Shown here piece by piece: positions 1 through 11,575 of a DNA stretch of 64,000 nucleotides. Below the pieces are notes generated by a model. It was not told the origin of the DNA. It worked only from the letters and a program-made list of their open reading frames with translations, and made no database searches. The DNA lies in the NCBI RefSeq assembly GCF_021134715.1, contig NC_060024.1:2480001-2544000 (forward strand), written 5' to 3'. Numbering within the stretch: the first letter of the stretch is position 1; each line of letters opens with the position of its first letter. The translations under genes and the position numbers were made by a program. This DNA is from Daphnia pulex. Taxonomy: Eukaryota > Arthropoda > Branchiopoda > Diplostraca > Daphniidae.

Positions 1-217
1 GACGACCCTGTTTTGCTTTATCGAAGTGTGTGTTTCTCATGTTAGTTTTAGACCCACTAGGGGCACCATCGGAGTAGTTAATCTAGAATAGTGTAGACCG
101 ATGGTGTGATTCACTGTCCCGTACTTTTCCAGTGTCGACGGCCAGCGTCTCAGTGATTTACATTGTGGCGTCACATTCAGTAAGTGTATTAACTGCCATT
201 TGAATTTGCCCGTGACA
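1..217 (+). repeat. 5' LTR of Gypsy element family A (left end cut by window)
   Basis: Bases 10-217 align without gaps to 5225-5432, the 3' part of the downstream LTR, and end in the same CGTGACA. The first nine bases do not match that LTR, so either the window edge or a small rearrangement lies there. The LTR should drive transcription of the plus-strand gag-pol that follows. Mismatches between the two LTR copies are few but more than zero, so the insertion is not brand new. Confidence 0.9.
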
Positions 218-218
218 A

Positions 219-234
219 TGGTGGAGATGCAGGG
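219..234 (+). other. Primer binding site, tRNA-Ala type
   Basis: One base after the LTR end, TGGTGGAGATGCAGGG matches the reverse complement of the CCA-tailed 3' end of an animal tRNA-Ala at 15 of 16 bases. The tRNA sequence is recalled from general knowledge. In an LTR retrotransposon this is where the tRNA primes minus-strand DNA synthesis. Confidence 0.7.
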
Positions 235-1134
235 TAATGGCTGCACTTGCTGTTTGTGAACAATTTTGCGTCTGAAAAAACTCGAGGCGTCCTTTGATCA
301 ACGTTGATGATTCATCGCGCCATTTATTGTTCGTCTTTCTGCACAACACTCCTGCTTCTTAATTTCCGGTCACGTATCGTTGCTATTTGTGTTGAGAGCA
401 ATTAATCAGTCTGTTTTTAATTTTAGATTTTGCCCAAAATTTGTGGAAAAATTTGAAAATTCGAGGTGACCGTTGACCAACGTTGTTAAACGTTACGACG
501 TTTGTTATTCGTCATTCGATGCACTCATCTTATTCTTATTTTTTCGGGTTTTGTATCGTTTCAGTTTTATTAATTGAGAAAGTTAATTTGTCGCTGTTCA
601 ATTACTTCTAGGTTGGATGGGAAAAATTTTGTTCTTAACCCAAAAAAAAACGTTGATACCCTGACGCTGGAGTGGCGCTGCCGTCAATCGTATGATCAAC
701 GTTCTGCCCGTCCCTTTGAAAACTGAGGTTGATGATGCGTTGCGACAGGATTCTTTGATTTCCTATTTTGCTTTTGAGGACCATCTATTAATTTTATTTT
801 TATTTTTATTTAGAAATTAAAGATTCCGCTCTTTGGGTCTTATCGTTGGATGAATTATTGGATGGATTTCGCCGAATTTTAAACCCTTGCTATTGAACGA
901 TAGACAGACCCGAATTTCGGTGAGTTGCGTCCCCTTACCAAACAACCTTATTTTGCAGGAGAGAGGCTTGACTCCGACTTGAATCAAGTAACTTGATACC
1001 ACTGTAACACTCAGCAGTCAAAGTGTTGGTCCCATAATTGGGGTTCCTTTCCCTACGTTCCTCCCTGTTCAGAGTGTGTTGGGTGGGAATCGGTGTGGGC
1101 GTATAGAGTAATTCAGGGCCCTTGGCAACACAAA
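235..1134 (+). other. Untranslated leader of Gypsy element A
   Basis: No convincing coding region. The stretch between primer site and gag contains imperfect repeats around the motif CAACGTT, near 299, 478, 650 and 694. Segments starting near 281 and 459 look like diverged copies of one another. This is long for a leader, but it lies in the expected place. Confidence 0.5.
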
Positions 1135-2235
1135 ATGGCGGATAGGCAGCAAAGAGAAGAACAGGTGGGTGGGGAACAGCATGGGCAGGATACAGATGAC
1201 AGACGCCTGGCGCGACGTGCACTCCACCCCGGACTCGCTGGGTTAAATGATGAAGCAATTCAGGCGGCCCCTTTAGTCCACGTCGGGAATTTTAAAGAGA
1301 GGGACCCTCCGATCTTCCGTGGGTTGCCGCACGAAGACGTGATGGAGTGGAGCTATCAATTCCAAAGAGTGTCGGCGTTTAATCAATGGGGGTCCGACCA
1401 ACAGCTTCAACACATTGAGTTTAGCCTAGAGGGGGTGGCGGCGAGGTGGTTTTCGGGATTGCGGCCCCGCCCGGAAAGTATTAATGGGTTAATGGAAGTA
1501 CTACAGGCGGCCTTTCGGCACCATAACTATGCCCTAGAATTAGAATCCCAACTGCGTTCAAGGAAAATGGGGGCTGACGAGCCAGTCATGTCGTACTGCT
1601 ACGAAATAATCTACTTATGCTCGAAAGTAGATCCGGCCATGACGGAAGAACGCAAGGTCCAGTTCATCTTCCAGAATATGGAGCCAACCCTCATGCAGAA
1701 GGTCTTTCCCCAAATGGATCAGATGGATACCATTGAACTGTTCCGAAGGCTTCAAGCACATAGCCAGGCCGCCCTGATCGCCGGACGATCTATCCCGATA
1801 AACCAGATTATCCTAACTCCCCCTGCGGGCATTAAGGCGGATATTGAGAAGCTCGTCCGGGAGGAGGTGTCCAAGAGTCTAGATCCGATCGTTCGGAAAT
1901 TGGAGGAAGCGACGCGTTCCTTGGGTACCGCTGGAGGATCGCGAGATGGTTGGAGAGCGCAAACAGCAGGGAGGGGGCGGAACCCGTCGTCACGGCAGTA
2001 AGATCGGCAAAACAAAAGGACGGTGGACGGGCGACCCATATGCAATACGTGTGGGAAACCAGGCCATATGGCTCGAAGTTGCCCCTAAGAGAATTGTTGC
2101 TATAATTGTGGGGAGCAAGGACATTTCTCGTGCCAATGTCCGAATGTCAAATCAGAAGGTGGATTCAAAAGTAAACAGAAGCCGACAGATTCCGCTAAGA
2201 AAACGTCCGATCCTCCCGCCGGGCAGTCAAACTAG
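1135..2235 (+). pseudogene. Gypsy family A gag (capsid plus two zinc knuckles), broken
   Basis: From the ATG at 1135 the frame is open for 288 codons and encodes a capsid-like domain with a retrotransposon-gag core (GVAARWFSGL near 1432-1461). A TAA at 1999-2001 stops it. The same frame continues to a TAG at 2233-2235 and encodes two CCHC zinc knuckles (C-x2-C-x4-H-x4-C) at about 2041-2082 and 2095-2136, separated by a second TAA at 2086-2088. The nucleic-acid-binding tail is therefore cut off by two stops. An upstream GTG start at 1093 is unlikely, because the ATG has a better context (CAAAATGG). Confidence 0.85.
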
Positions 2236-4503
2236 AACCGGTGGTAAGGGGGAAGCGTACTACCGTCGTCTTTAATTTTCCCCACACTAATTCCCGTCAT
2301 CTCATTCTTAAGGAGGTTGATTGTCAAGGGCGGATTGCGAAGGCAGTAATCGATACGGGGTCGGGAATTTCGTTGGTTTCGCCGACGTTCTGCCGGATAT
2401 TGGGAATTCAACGTTATAGAGAATGGGAAGGACGGCGGTTGTTGCTCGCTAATGGGAATCCCTTAGTACCAGAAGGATCGGTCAAGCTTAGAATCTATGT
2501 TGAAGGGCGGTTGGTTTGGGTAACAGCGGCAGTGAGTGGGATGAACGGATTCGATCTCCTGTTGGGAAATGATGCATTGTCGCAGTTGGGATGTTTCTCG
2601 GTGCAGTACGATAAAGCTGGCGTGGGATCGTTCTCGACAACCACCACGAATGAGGATGTTTCTCGGGAAAGGGCGGGTTATATCGTGAATCATGAAACTG
2701 TAAGCATTCCGGCGTTCTCCATGGTGTACGCAAACACCGTCGTACCACAATTGGGTGGGCGAAATCCGGGACACCTGGTGGAACCATCGCCGAAAGTTAT
2801 GACGGACAAAGGGGTCTCGATTGGGCGATTCCTCCTACCCTCACGCGTAGCCAGCGGAACATTTCGTTTCCCCTTGACAAACTTCTCTTCGTCCACTCAA
2901 TTTATCCCAGCGGGAATGGTCGTCGGGAAAATCCTCCCTATAGAACAAGTCGTGGAAGATGTCCCTGTCGGTAGTTCCAGCCCACCCAGTGCCGAAATGC
3001 CGTTACCATTCGCGAGCCGGATCAATAAGGATTTAGGAAACGAGGATAGAGAAAAAACCATCGCGTTATTGGGTAAATACTTGCGTTGTTTCGCGGCGTC
3101 GCCTCATGAGCTCGGGTGCTCGAACTTAGTCCAGCACAAAATAGACACTGGTAATCATCCGGCACTTCATCAACCCCCCTATGCGAGTGCGTGGCGAGAG
3201 CGTGAGCTAATCGACGATCAAACCCAGAAGATGCAGAAGGATAATGTAGTGGTACCCTTCAATAGCCCATTGGCGTCGCAGGTGGTACTAGTCAAGAAAG
3301 AAGATGGGGAATGGCGTTTCTGTGTTGACTATCGCCGATTGAACGCTATCACGACGAAAGATGTTTACCCCCTCCCAAGAATCGAGGGCGCTCTAAGCCG
3401 GATGGAAGGATCGCGGTATTTCACCATCCTAGACATGCAGGCAAGTTGGGCAGATTGGCAAGTTGGGGTTGACGAACAGGATCGGGCAAAAACTGCTTTT
3501 ATCACTGCGGATGGACTATACGAGTTCAAGGTGATGCCTTTCGGGTTGACGAATGCGCCAGCCACCTTTCAAAGAATGATGGACGTAGTGTTAGCTGGGC
3601 TCAAATGGAACACCTGCCTCGTGTACTTAGACGATATCGTCGTCTTCGCTCCCACAGTTACGCAGCATCTAGAAAGGCTGGAGTCGGTCCTCCAACGTAT
3701 CGAGCGGGCGGGATTAAAATTGAATCTGTCCAAGTGTTCCTTCCTGGAACAATCCCTCAAAGTCCTGGGGTTCATTGTTAGTAGCGAAGGGCTCTCCCCT
3801 GATCCGGAAAAGATCACCGCCCTACATGATTTCCCTACCCCGCGGAACGTGAAAGAGGTGCAGAGCTTCCTTGGTCTCTGCTCCTACTATCGGAAATTCG
3901 TCCCTGGGTTCGCCGTACTCGCCCGATCACTCTCCAATCTGACAAAGAAAAATCAACGTTTCCTTTGGGGGGATGAACAACATGGTAGTTTTGAGGCTCT
4001 GAAAACCATCCTGACCTCTCCACCCATTTTAGCCCACCCACGATACGACCTCCCAATGGAAATTCATTGTGACGCTAGTCATTACGGGGTAGGAACTGTC
4101 CTTGTGCAGCAGCACGATGGGAAGGAGCGTGTCCTCGCGTATGCCAGTTGACTGCTGAGCAAACCGGAAATCAACTATTTGGTATCGGAGAAGGAATGCT
4201 TTGCTCTTGTCTGGTCTATTAAGAAGTTTAGGACGTTCATATGGGGGCAGAAAGTAAAGGTGGTAACGGACCACCATTCTCTGTGTTGGTTGCTGAAGAA
4301 TCGGGATCTATCGGGACGGCTTGCGCGATGGAGCCTTCAGCTCCAAGACTTCGAGATCGAAATTTTTCATAGAAGTGGGCGGCTCCATACCGATGCGGTC
4401 TGTCACGGGCTCCCGTAGGCACTCCTGAAGAAGAAGAAGAGATTCCGTTGCTAGCTAGTTTCCCTGCGGCCTCACCTGAGAGAAAGGATATCGCGTGGGA
4501 ACA
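2199..4503 (+). pseudogene. Gypsy family A pol: protease, reverse transcriptase, RNase H; integrase missing
   Basis: Pol lies in the -1 frame relative to gag and is open from 2199, overlapping the gag frame by 37 bases, so the intact family probably used -1 frameshifting. I see no classic slippery heptamer. Domains in order are aspartic protease (DTGSGIS near 2355-2375), reverse transcriptase (CVDYRRLN near 3322, YLDDIVVF near 3628) and RNase H (IHCDASHYG near 4062). An in-frame TGA at 4149-4151 cuts RNase H, and a TAG at 4416-4418 follows. The frame then runs on to about 4503, where homology to the second family A copy at 33,683 stops. No integrase exists in this copy, so it cannot move by itself. 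Confidence 0.9.
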
Positions 4504-5018
4504 TTGAGGGACCAGCTAGGAGAGCATTACCTACGCTCTCGACGGACCCTGAGATCCCCGGATCGCCTTGACTTGTGATTGTATCCTGCTTATTTCCTTG
4601 TGTTCGTTGTGCCTATCCCATAGTATTTGTTTTGCCACTTGATTTTTTTCCCTGCTGACCGTGTTGTGAAGAGAGTGAAGAGGCGTGCCTTCACGAAAGT
4701 GGAGAGGAGTGCCTTCACTGAGTCTTGGCGAGTGAAGAGGAGTGCATTCGCTCTGGAAGCTGTGGTCTTCAAAGCGAAGAGGTGTGCCTTCACTGAGTAT
4801 ACATGAGCGTGACTGAAAGAGTTTCAGTGTGTGTTGAAGAGTACAATTAGACTGCCCATAGTGTAAGACTTAGAATAGTGATGATGACTAAAAATAAGTT
4901 TATTATAGAGACCTAGAAATGTGATGCTAACTAAGGAATGGTTTACAGTAGTTAATGGTGCTGGTGTTTATGTTGTTTATTCCAATGATCGGGACGATCA
5001 TTCTTCGTGGGGGAGAGA
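4504..5018 (+). other. Non-coding internal end of Gypsy A with imperfect repeats and polypurine tract
   Basis: No pol homology is visible after about 4503. Between 4668 and 4797 an 18-base-like unit (gaagaggNgtgccttcac) occurs about four times, interspersed with its partial complement. The last 12 bases, 5007-5018 (GTGGGGGAGAGA), form the polypurine tract immediately before the 3' LTR, the expected plus-strand primer. Confidence 0.65.
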
Positions 5019-5432
5019 TGTCACGTTCAGTCCGTTTTCGTGTGGTCTATCATTTTTTATTTCTTCCATTGTGTCTGCCAGGTGGCCGCTAGATGGTGTT
5101 GGTTTCTTGGCTGCCTAAACCGGGTTCGTCTTTCTTTCTCTTCAGAGTTTCGCCTGCTGTTGTCCGGTCCGGTCGCAAGCTAACTTGCTCTGCTCTTTTC
5201 TGTGCGTGTGTCTTCTGTGTGTGTGTTTTGCTTTATCGAAGTGTGTGTTTCTCATGTTAGTTTTAGACCAACTAGGGGCACCTTCGGAGTAGTTAATCTA
5301 GAATAGTGTAGACCGATGGTGTGATTCACTGTCCCGTACTGTGCCAATGTCGACGGTCATCGTCTCAGTGATTTACATTGTGGCGTCACATTCAGCAAGT
5401 GTATTAACTGCCATTTGAATTTGCCCGTGACA
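5019..5432 (+). repeat. 3' LTR of Gypsy element family A
   Basis: A 414-base LTR starts TGTCACG and ends CGTGACA, a seven-base terminal inverted repeat. It is preceded by a polypurine tract and matches 10-217 over its last 208 bases. A diverged copy of the same LTR ends at 35,687. Confidence 0.92.
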
Positions 5433-5913
5433 ATATGCACAGGAGACGATGAATATTCTATAATTATAGAATAAGTTAGGTAATTTCCGTAAGAGTTTCT
5501 GGCACAATATTTGTCCAAAAATAAACGTGAAACAAAAATAAACGATATAGCTACTAGACAAGAACACAGTAACTGTACCAAAATAACGAAATAAGCAGTA
5601 TAATTACAAGGCGTATTCAATGACTTAGCTTCGGCATTGGAACGCACTAATTTTTGCAGACTTCACACATCGCTATGAAGTAACGAAGATTTTGCAACTA
5701 AATGAAAAATTGCGTTGCATGAATGTTATGCAAAAACAATGTAGTAAATATTATAATTACGAGATGAATTTGACGAAAGGACCACAGCATTAGAAGACGA
5801 ACGTTTATCAGAACTGGAGGAACCTCTCTTACTAGTAGAAGCAGCAGCAACGACTAAACGAAATGACAATAAGACATGGTTTATAGGTTTGTTTAAAGTT
5901 CAAAATAAATTAC
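5433..5913. other. AT-rich stretch, no gene recognised
   Basis: Host or older repeat sequence flanking the Gypsy element on its 3' side. No long ORF, repeat boundary or splice-bordered exon could be supported here. Confidence 0.4.
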
Positions 5914-6465
5914 CTTTTTTCAGTTGACGTTGAAGCTTTGTTGGATTGTTTAGAACCCAACAAGACTCTAGGAGGTATTGGAAGCTTAGTAGAAATGGCC
6001 TTACTTTTGGCAGAGTTTGTATGGGAGGCTTTCTTAATCGTCTTTCCTTTGCTGGGTGCTGATTTTTAGTTTGGCTGAGAGACTCTTCCTCGCTTTCTAT
6101 TTCTGTTGTTGATTGTCCAGGCAAACTTTGTTTCTTCCTTTTAGGAACTCGTTTCCCTCTGCCTGAGTTGTCTTGATTTAGAATGGGCAGGCCAGTTTCA
6201 ACACGGGGGAGACTTGTTCTTGCTTCTTCATACGTGTTTAAAAAGGAAGCAATATTGTTACATTAAACATACCAAATGAAGTAGTAACGCAAATTACCAA
6301 AAGTTCCAATTATTCGGAAATCCTCGAATCTCTGCCATGTTTCCTCATCAGGTTGAACGCCACACTTCACAATTTGGATTTTTTGTGCAGATGAATAACT
6401 ATCATCCGGTAAATAAAGAATGTCTTCCTGTATCAAGTTTTCTGCCACTACGTAAAGCCAGTTAC
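5914..6465 (-). pseudogene. Two exons resembling the N-terminal part of a DUF4806-type protein
   Basis: Reading the minus strand, an exon at about 6465-6298 is bordered by AG and GTAATT. It encodes a segment with NWLYVVAENL and ETWQRFEDFRIIGTF. A second exon at about 6229-5914 starts EARTSLPRVE, has a basic GRGKRVPKRKK stretch and ends at GTAATT. The pattern of a short WP-like domain, then YEEAR, then a KR-rich linker is recalled from invertebrate DUF4806 proteins. The DUF4806 domain itself was not found, so this is probably a fragment. It lies opposite in strand to the transposase-like pseudogene that follows. Confidence 0.4.
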
Positions 6466-6986
6466 CTATTAAAGGTAATATTTTGGGAACTTAAACAACT
6501 AGATGAGACATATCGTACAGTTTATCTCGAGAAGAAAGGCTTAAGCAAGCGTACAAGTCAAACACGTTTTAAAAAATAGCCATCTTGTCTTGCGTTTTGC
6601 TGAGTTCCCCTTGCTGGGTGTTGCCATTTAAAATTTAATTATTTTCATAAAGAATTTTATTATTTATAATTATGTGATGAAATAATAAGGAAATTATAAT
6701 TTTGTTTTCGTAATTTTACAATTATAACAGGAAATGACTATTTAAAAGAAACATTATTTGTAAATCTTTGTTCGATCAATATACATCGATTTATAAATCG
6801 ATTTCAAATATCTATGCGCGTCTGCTATTCGAACCACGCTACTCAGTAATTCACTGTGTACAAGCAAAGTTAGCCAGAAAGCAAATTCCAGGTTCCTAAG
6901 GATTTGTTTTTTTTTGCCACTGTCAAGTGACTGAATTATCTATTCACGAGGCTTTCTCTGTTCATAGTAGTGTCACAGGAGTAGCA
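6466..6986. other. AT-rich intergenic stretch
   Basis: No exon or repeat recognised. An A/T-rich section at 6625-6800 separates the minus-strand DUF4806-like exons from the plus-strand transposase-like pseudogene and could contain promoters of either. Confidence 0.4.
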
Positions 6987-8252
6987 ATGTCAGCTAAGCG
7001 AAAGACAAAGTTTTTTGTCGGGCGTAGACAAAGAGCTCGTAGGATCAGGAAAAATATTGATCAAGAAATTGCAATGTATGATAACAGGGAAAATATTCCC
7101 GATCAATTGAACGTAACGTCTGATGAAGACGAGGGAAGTATTTCTGATCCTGAATTGAATGTAACATCCGTTGAAGATGGGGGAAATACTTTACCAATTG
7201 ATTCCGTTAATTTCATGGGAATGATCCGTGATGATCATAACGTGGCAAGAGGGGAATATTTTGACGATCGATCAAGTAGATCACATTCTAGTGATGAAGA
7301 TGTTCTTTGTGATGTGTCTACGGTCGATAACGACAGCATTTGGGATCTCGATCCAGATGAGGAAGTTAGCGAGGTACTACATAACTTAGATACTGATGAA
7401 CGAGAAGATGTAAATGATTGGGATTTGGAGCTTGAATGTCTTGATGAGGAACTAAGTGTGATAGAACGGCAGGAAATTTTTAGAAAAAGGATTGCTCATT
7501 GAGCTGTGGAGTCCAATATCTCCAGAGATAGTGTTAACAATTTTTCTGCGGTCTTTCGTACCGACCCAAATCTGTCTTTTCTCCCGAAGAGCTACAAAAC
7601 TTTTTTAGGTGCACCGCGTAAAGTAAACACAGTTGAAGTGAGTCCAGGACGGTATTTTGAATTTAATCTACTTGATGGTATAATAGCCTCTTTAGACCAA
7701 TGAAATGCTTCTGTTCAATCATACGAAGCTGGCGTAAAACTTTTAGTTGGATGTGATGGAATGCCGGCCAGTAAAAGCACCAATAGCCAATTTTGGGCCA
7801 ATTCTTGGCCTCCTAAAATTGGAAGGTGCTCAGCCGTTTGAAATCGGCATTTATCATGGTCAATCGAAGTCTGATGATGCCAATAGTTATCTTAACCACT
7901 TTCACATCGAGATTGCTTGCTTAATTGAAAATGGAAAACAGCAATTGCCAACGACATTGATCCCATTCATTACCAATTAAATGGCAATGAAATAAGGCAA
8001 CATCTTTTTAACTGTTTCGTTAATCAGGAAATGACAATCTTTCCTTGTGAAAAGCGAAGAAGCACTAGCCACATTCCGTCAAGAAATATACCAGTTTTCT
8101 GCTATTTTCGAAGGATTAATTTCGAGAAAGGTGGGAAAGATTGGGATCTTTTCGAGTGTGTCAAGTGTAAAGAATGGTTTCATCGAATGTATGTCGAAGA
8201 GTACCCAGCGAAGCCAAAAAAATTTACATTGTACTGCACATCTTGCAAATAA
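6987..8252 (+). pseudogene. Transposase-like pseudogene (invertebrate family with a KSxxxxFW-type motif)
   Basis: The first ORF (ATG 6987 to TGA 7502, 171 aa) begins with a basic region (KRKTKFFVGRRQRARRIRK) and is then strongly acidic. The next frame, 7506-7703, holds LPKSYKTFLGAPRKVNTVEV. At 7740-7800 a frame with CDGMPASKSTNSQFW appears and shifts into the frame of 7800-7980 (PFEIGIYHGQSKSDDANSYL). A terminal piece at 8031-8252 has a Cys-rich WDLFECVKCKEWFH motif like a zinc finger. I recall this order from a widespread family of transposon-derived proteins of unclear class. At least two frameshifts and one stop break it. Confidence 0.5.
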
Positions 8253-9569
8253 TAATTGCTTACCTTCGTTCATCTTCATGGTTAATAAAGAACATTACAT
8301 TTAAAAAAAAAACTAGTTCCGACTGACTGTGTGGTCTTCGTTTTTTTAAATATAAATATGTTAAAAAAAGGAAATATATTGTTACTTTGTATATAAAATC
8401 GATAATTTTGTGATCGGCAATAGGTCTTCATATTTAGAATTTTTCTAAATATAACTATATTAAATATAGGATTCATATTTTATGTTATATACAAACTAAA
8501 AATATGTTATGATCTTCATTTTTCATTCAGTAATAATGTCTATCCATGCATGTAATTCGATGGTCGAAAACAGAAAAACCTATGGCTATAACAACTGTCA
8601 AATACAACACGATAACATCAACACTGGCATACTATCTTACAAACCAACATTATTCACCAGCACGAATAAACCAAGAAAATCTTTTTATATCACAGGGTGA
8701 TGAAAAAAAGGCACCTGCAACATCAAACACATGACAAGTAAGTGTGGGAATTATAAGTATCAGACAAAGACTTGTTGTCTTACCAAATCCAAAAATGAAT
8801 CAGCACGATAACATTCCCATCTGTGTAATGGCTTTGTAGGTTGTTTGGAACGATATATGGGCTCACTTAAAACAACAAACATTTGAATAACTTTTAAAAT
8901 TCTAAGTAGTCTAAATCTTACAAACCTTCAACATCAGGATATATATTATGTCAAAGTTTGTCTTGGTGTGGATGCTGCATGGATTTCGTTTCTTTTCAGA
9001 ATTGTATTAAGTAATTATCTGCTTAAAATAAAACAACATTTAAACGGGTTCCCTACAATACATCCATTAAATAATAAAATAGGAATTAAGATAAATTTAA
9101 AAATGTTATAAATGGCAAGAATACAGAACTGAGCTACGAAAACAAAACAGAATAAGAAATGAAAACACATGATATACATGGACCGTGTAGAAAACACTGT
9201 GTTAAGCCCCTCCCGTTACAAAGCGGAGCAGACGAAATACACGGGTATAGTACACGATTTACCCGCCACTCGCCACACCCACACGATGTACACCGACCCG
9301 TAATTTTACCCAGAAAAGTTAACTCACCGAAATGTCAAAATATTTTCTCAGTCAATCTTTAAAAAAAAGGGATAAAAAAAAAGAAAGAAATTCGAAGCAA
9401 ACGCACTCATTTGGAAGTTGTAACATAGTATTTAGTATTCAGGATAGGTTAACTCAAATGCAACTTTAGAGTTTCAAAAATAATGAAAAGAAGTAGTTTG
9501 CAAAGACGCGATGGTGTAAGAATACATACAGAAGATTAGTAGTTCCGCAAATTTCGCATCATTCCTAAC
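8253..9569. other. AT-rich intergenic stretch, nothing recognised
   Basis: Very AT-rich, especially 8330-8510. Short ORFs are low-complexity. A slightly GC-richer segment at 9180-9320 has no recognisable product or repeat partner in the window. Confidence 0.4.
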
Positions 9570-10620
9570 TTTCATTATCGACTGTCCGCGTCTTTTTTTG
9601 TCTTTTGAAGGAGGGAAGAACTAACTTGTGAGATACATTGAAGACAAACGTCAATAAATAATTAATTAATTAATGTTACCAAACAAATTTTAAGATACCT
9701 ACTCAATTTTTTCACTGGAATCACTCGACTGTCGTCTTCGTCATTTTTTGAAGATGCTGGGATGAACCAACTTGTGCCTCCAACTGCGTTATCTGATATG
9801 AAAAAAAGTATTTTATTTCGTTGGTAGGAAGTAGATACCCACACACCTTTTCCTTCTTTGTAAATTTACTGGTAGAGGTAGGATTCTAATAGTAGTTTTA
9901 CCTGACTGTGAAAGTATGTAAGCAGAGGAAGTGTGAAAAGTGAAAACTGTATCCAAAGGAGCGACGAGTAGACGTGTATCTTTTAAAGTACTCGTTTCAA
10001 CTTCTTCTTTCCCTTCATCAGCTTGAAAATGTCCAGGGGGTGTACATCCAATAGACTACATTGAAAATATTAAACATAAATAAATAATCTATTAATGTAA
10101 CCAAACAGATCTTAGGATAACTACTCAATTTCTTCCCCGGAATCAGTTGACTGTCTGCATCATTTATTGAAGGCGGGATGAACTAACTTGTGCCTCCAAC
10201 TGTGTTATCTAAATATGACAAACATATTTTATTTTTATGGTAGAAACCCACACACCTTTTCCTTCACTGCCCATTTTCTAGATAGTAGTAGGACTCTAAT
10301 AGTAATTTTATCTTACACAATGTGAAAGTATGTAATAAGAGGAAGTTTGAAAAGTGAAAACTGGATCCAAGGAGCAAGGAGTGAAGATGTGTATCCTTAT
10401 GAGCACATCAAGTTATCTTTTTCGATTCTTCTTCTCTTTTCATTAGCTTGAACATGTACAGAGGGTGTACACCAAGAGACTACATTGAAAATAATCATAA
10501 ATAAATCATGAATTAAAATGTAACTAGCAATCAAATTTTAAGATACCTACTCAATTTTTTTCCTGGAATCATGATGCATCATGTGCATTAGTGTCTGGCT
10601 GCAGTCAGACGTCGTATAAG
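9570..10620 (-). repeat. Degenerate tandem repeat, period about 420 bp, with exon-like core
   Basis: Three clear copies start near 9671, 10,091 and 10,513, and a shortened copy lies at 9570-9660. Each carries the strings TACTCAATTT and CTTGTGCCTCCAACT, then GAAAGTATGTAA and finally GACTACATTGAAAA. On the minus strand the conserved core of the first copy (9702-9792) looks like a short exon: it is preceded by AG, followed by GTATCT, and open in one frame (WFIPASSKNDEDDSR). Later copies lose the frame. The sequence suggests serial duplication of a small exon and its intron. No protein family is recognised. Confidence 0.6.
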
Positions 10621-11575
10621 CTAAAATGTTCACATAATATGTCCAAATTAATACTAAATAAAGAATATTGAGATTCCAAATAAAAAACTTTTCGGATGTG
10701 AAAAGCTCATAAAATTTCAAATACAAAATCAGCGTTTGTTTCTCTCTTTGAGCAAATTTCGCAATTTTATCTATGAACAAAAATAAGAAAAAGTTTCTTT
10801 AAAAAGGTAAAGGTTTATTTTGAAAAAAAAAATATCCTTGGAAGCAAGCACAACTCGAGAAGGCTTAAAAAGAGATGATAATAAAAATATCAAATCTGTC
10901 ATTGACCAATTCAATTAACTTCATTTTTCAAAAAGTCATTGAAATTCGGATCTTCTTCTTCGGACTTCGGAGCACCTGCAACCAGACATCATTCGTAGGG
11001 AATACAAAATGGGCATTGAGAGACAAAACAAAGTAATTTTGCGGGAATTATAGATTCCTTCAACCCCTTAATAGTTAATGAATTGGGAAATTACCGAACT
11101 AAAAATCATTCGGTATCGTCAAGCTTGGATGGAAACACCTTTTAGTGTGGTCTTCCCTTCCTCAATTCAGCCATCAACCTTTAAGTATAGTTTGGTTTTA
11201 ATTATTTACTTGTTCTGTTTGTTTGTTTGTCAATTTTTGTTTAACTTTTGGAGGCGTTGGGCAGTTAAAAAATTTATCGTAAATGAATTTATTTGAAATG
11301 TTTATTTTATTTTTTTAATTTCAGCTAACCCCCTCCCTCCCTCACCTAAATTTGAGTAAGTTTAGTTACGTCTTTTTTCTTGTGGAAAGGCCGGACACTA
11401 ATTATAAGATTTTTTTAACAGCCTCTCCCAATGGCATGTGTGGCTGCTCTCCCAATGGCACGACAACTCAATCTCCAAAACGGACCTCATATTGGTGATA
11501 CTCCTCCTTCCCCCCCCTCTGATAGAAGTCCAGGATCTTCACCCGCAGGAGATAGAGGTACCATATATAATATAT
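10621..11575. other. Intergenic stretch, nothing recognised
   Basis: AT-rich with short low-complexity ORFs only. The stretch just before the minisatellite ORF, 11,400-11,575, is more mixed in composition. Confidence 0.4.

Noticed and set aside
1093..1134. Gag start at 1093 or pol start at 2241
   Set aside because: Both begin with GTG; ATG 1135 fits gag, and pol is expected to be made by frameshift, with its frame open from 2199.
2185..2235. Slippery heptamer for -1 frameshifting
   Set aside because: The A-rich stretch near 2192-2203 does not fit X-XXY-YYZ in the gag frame.
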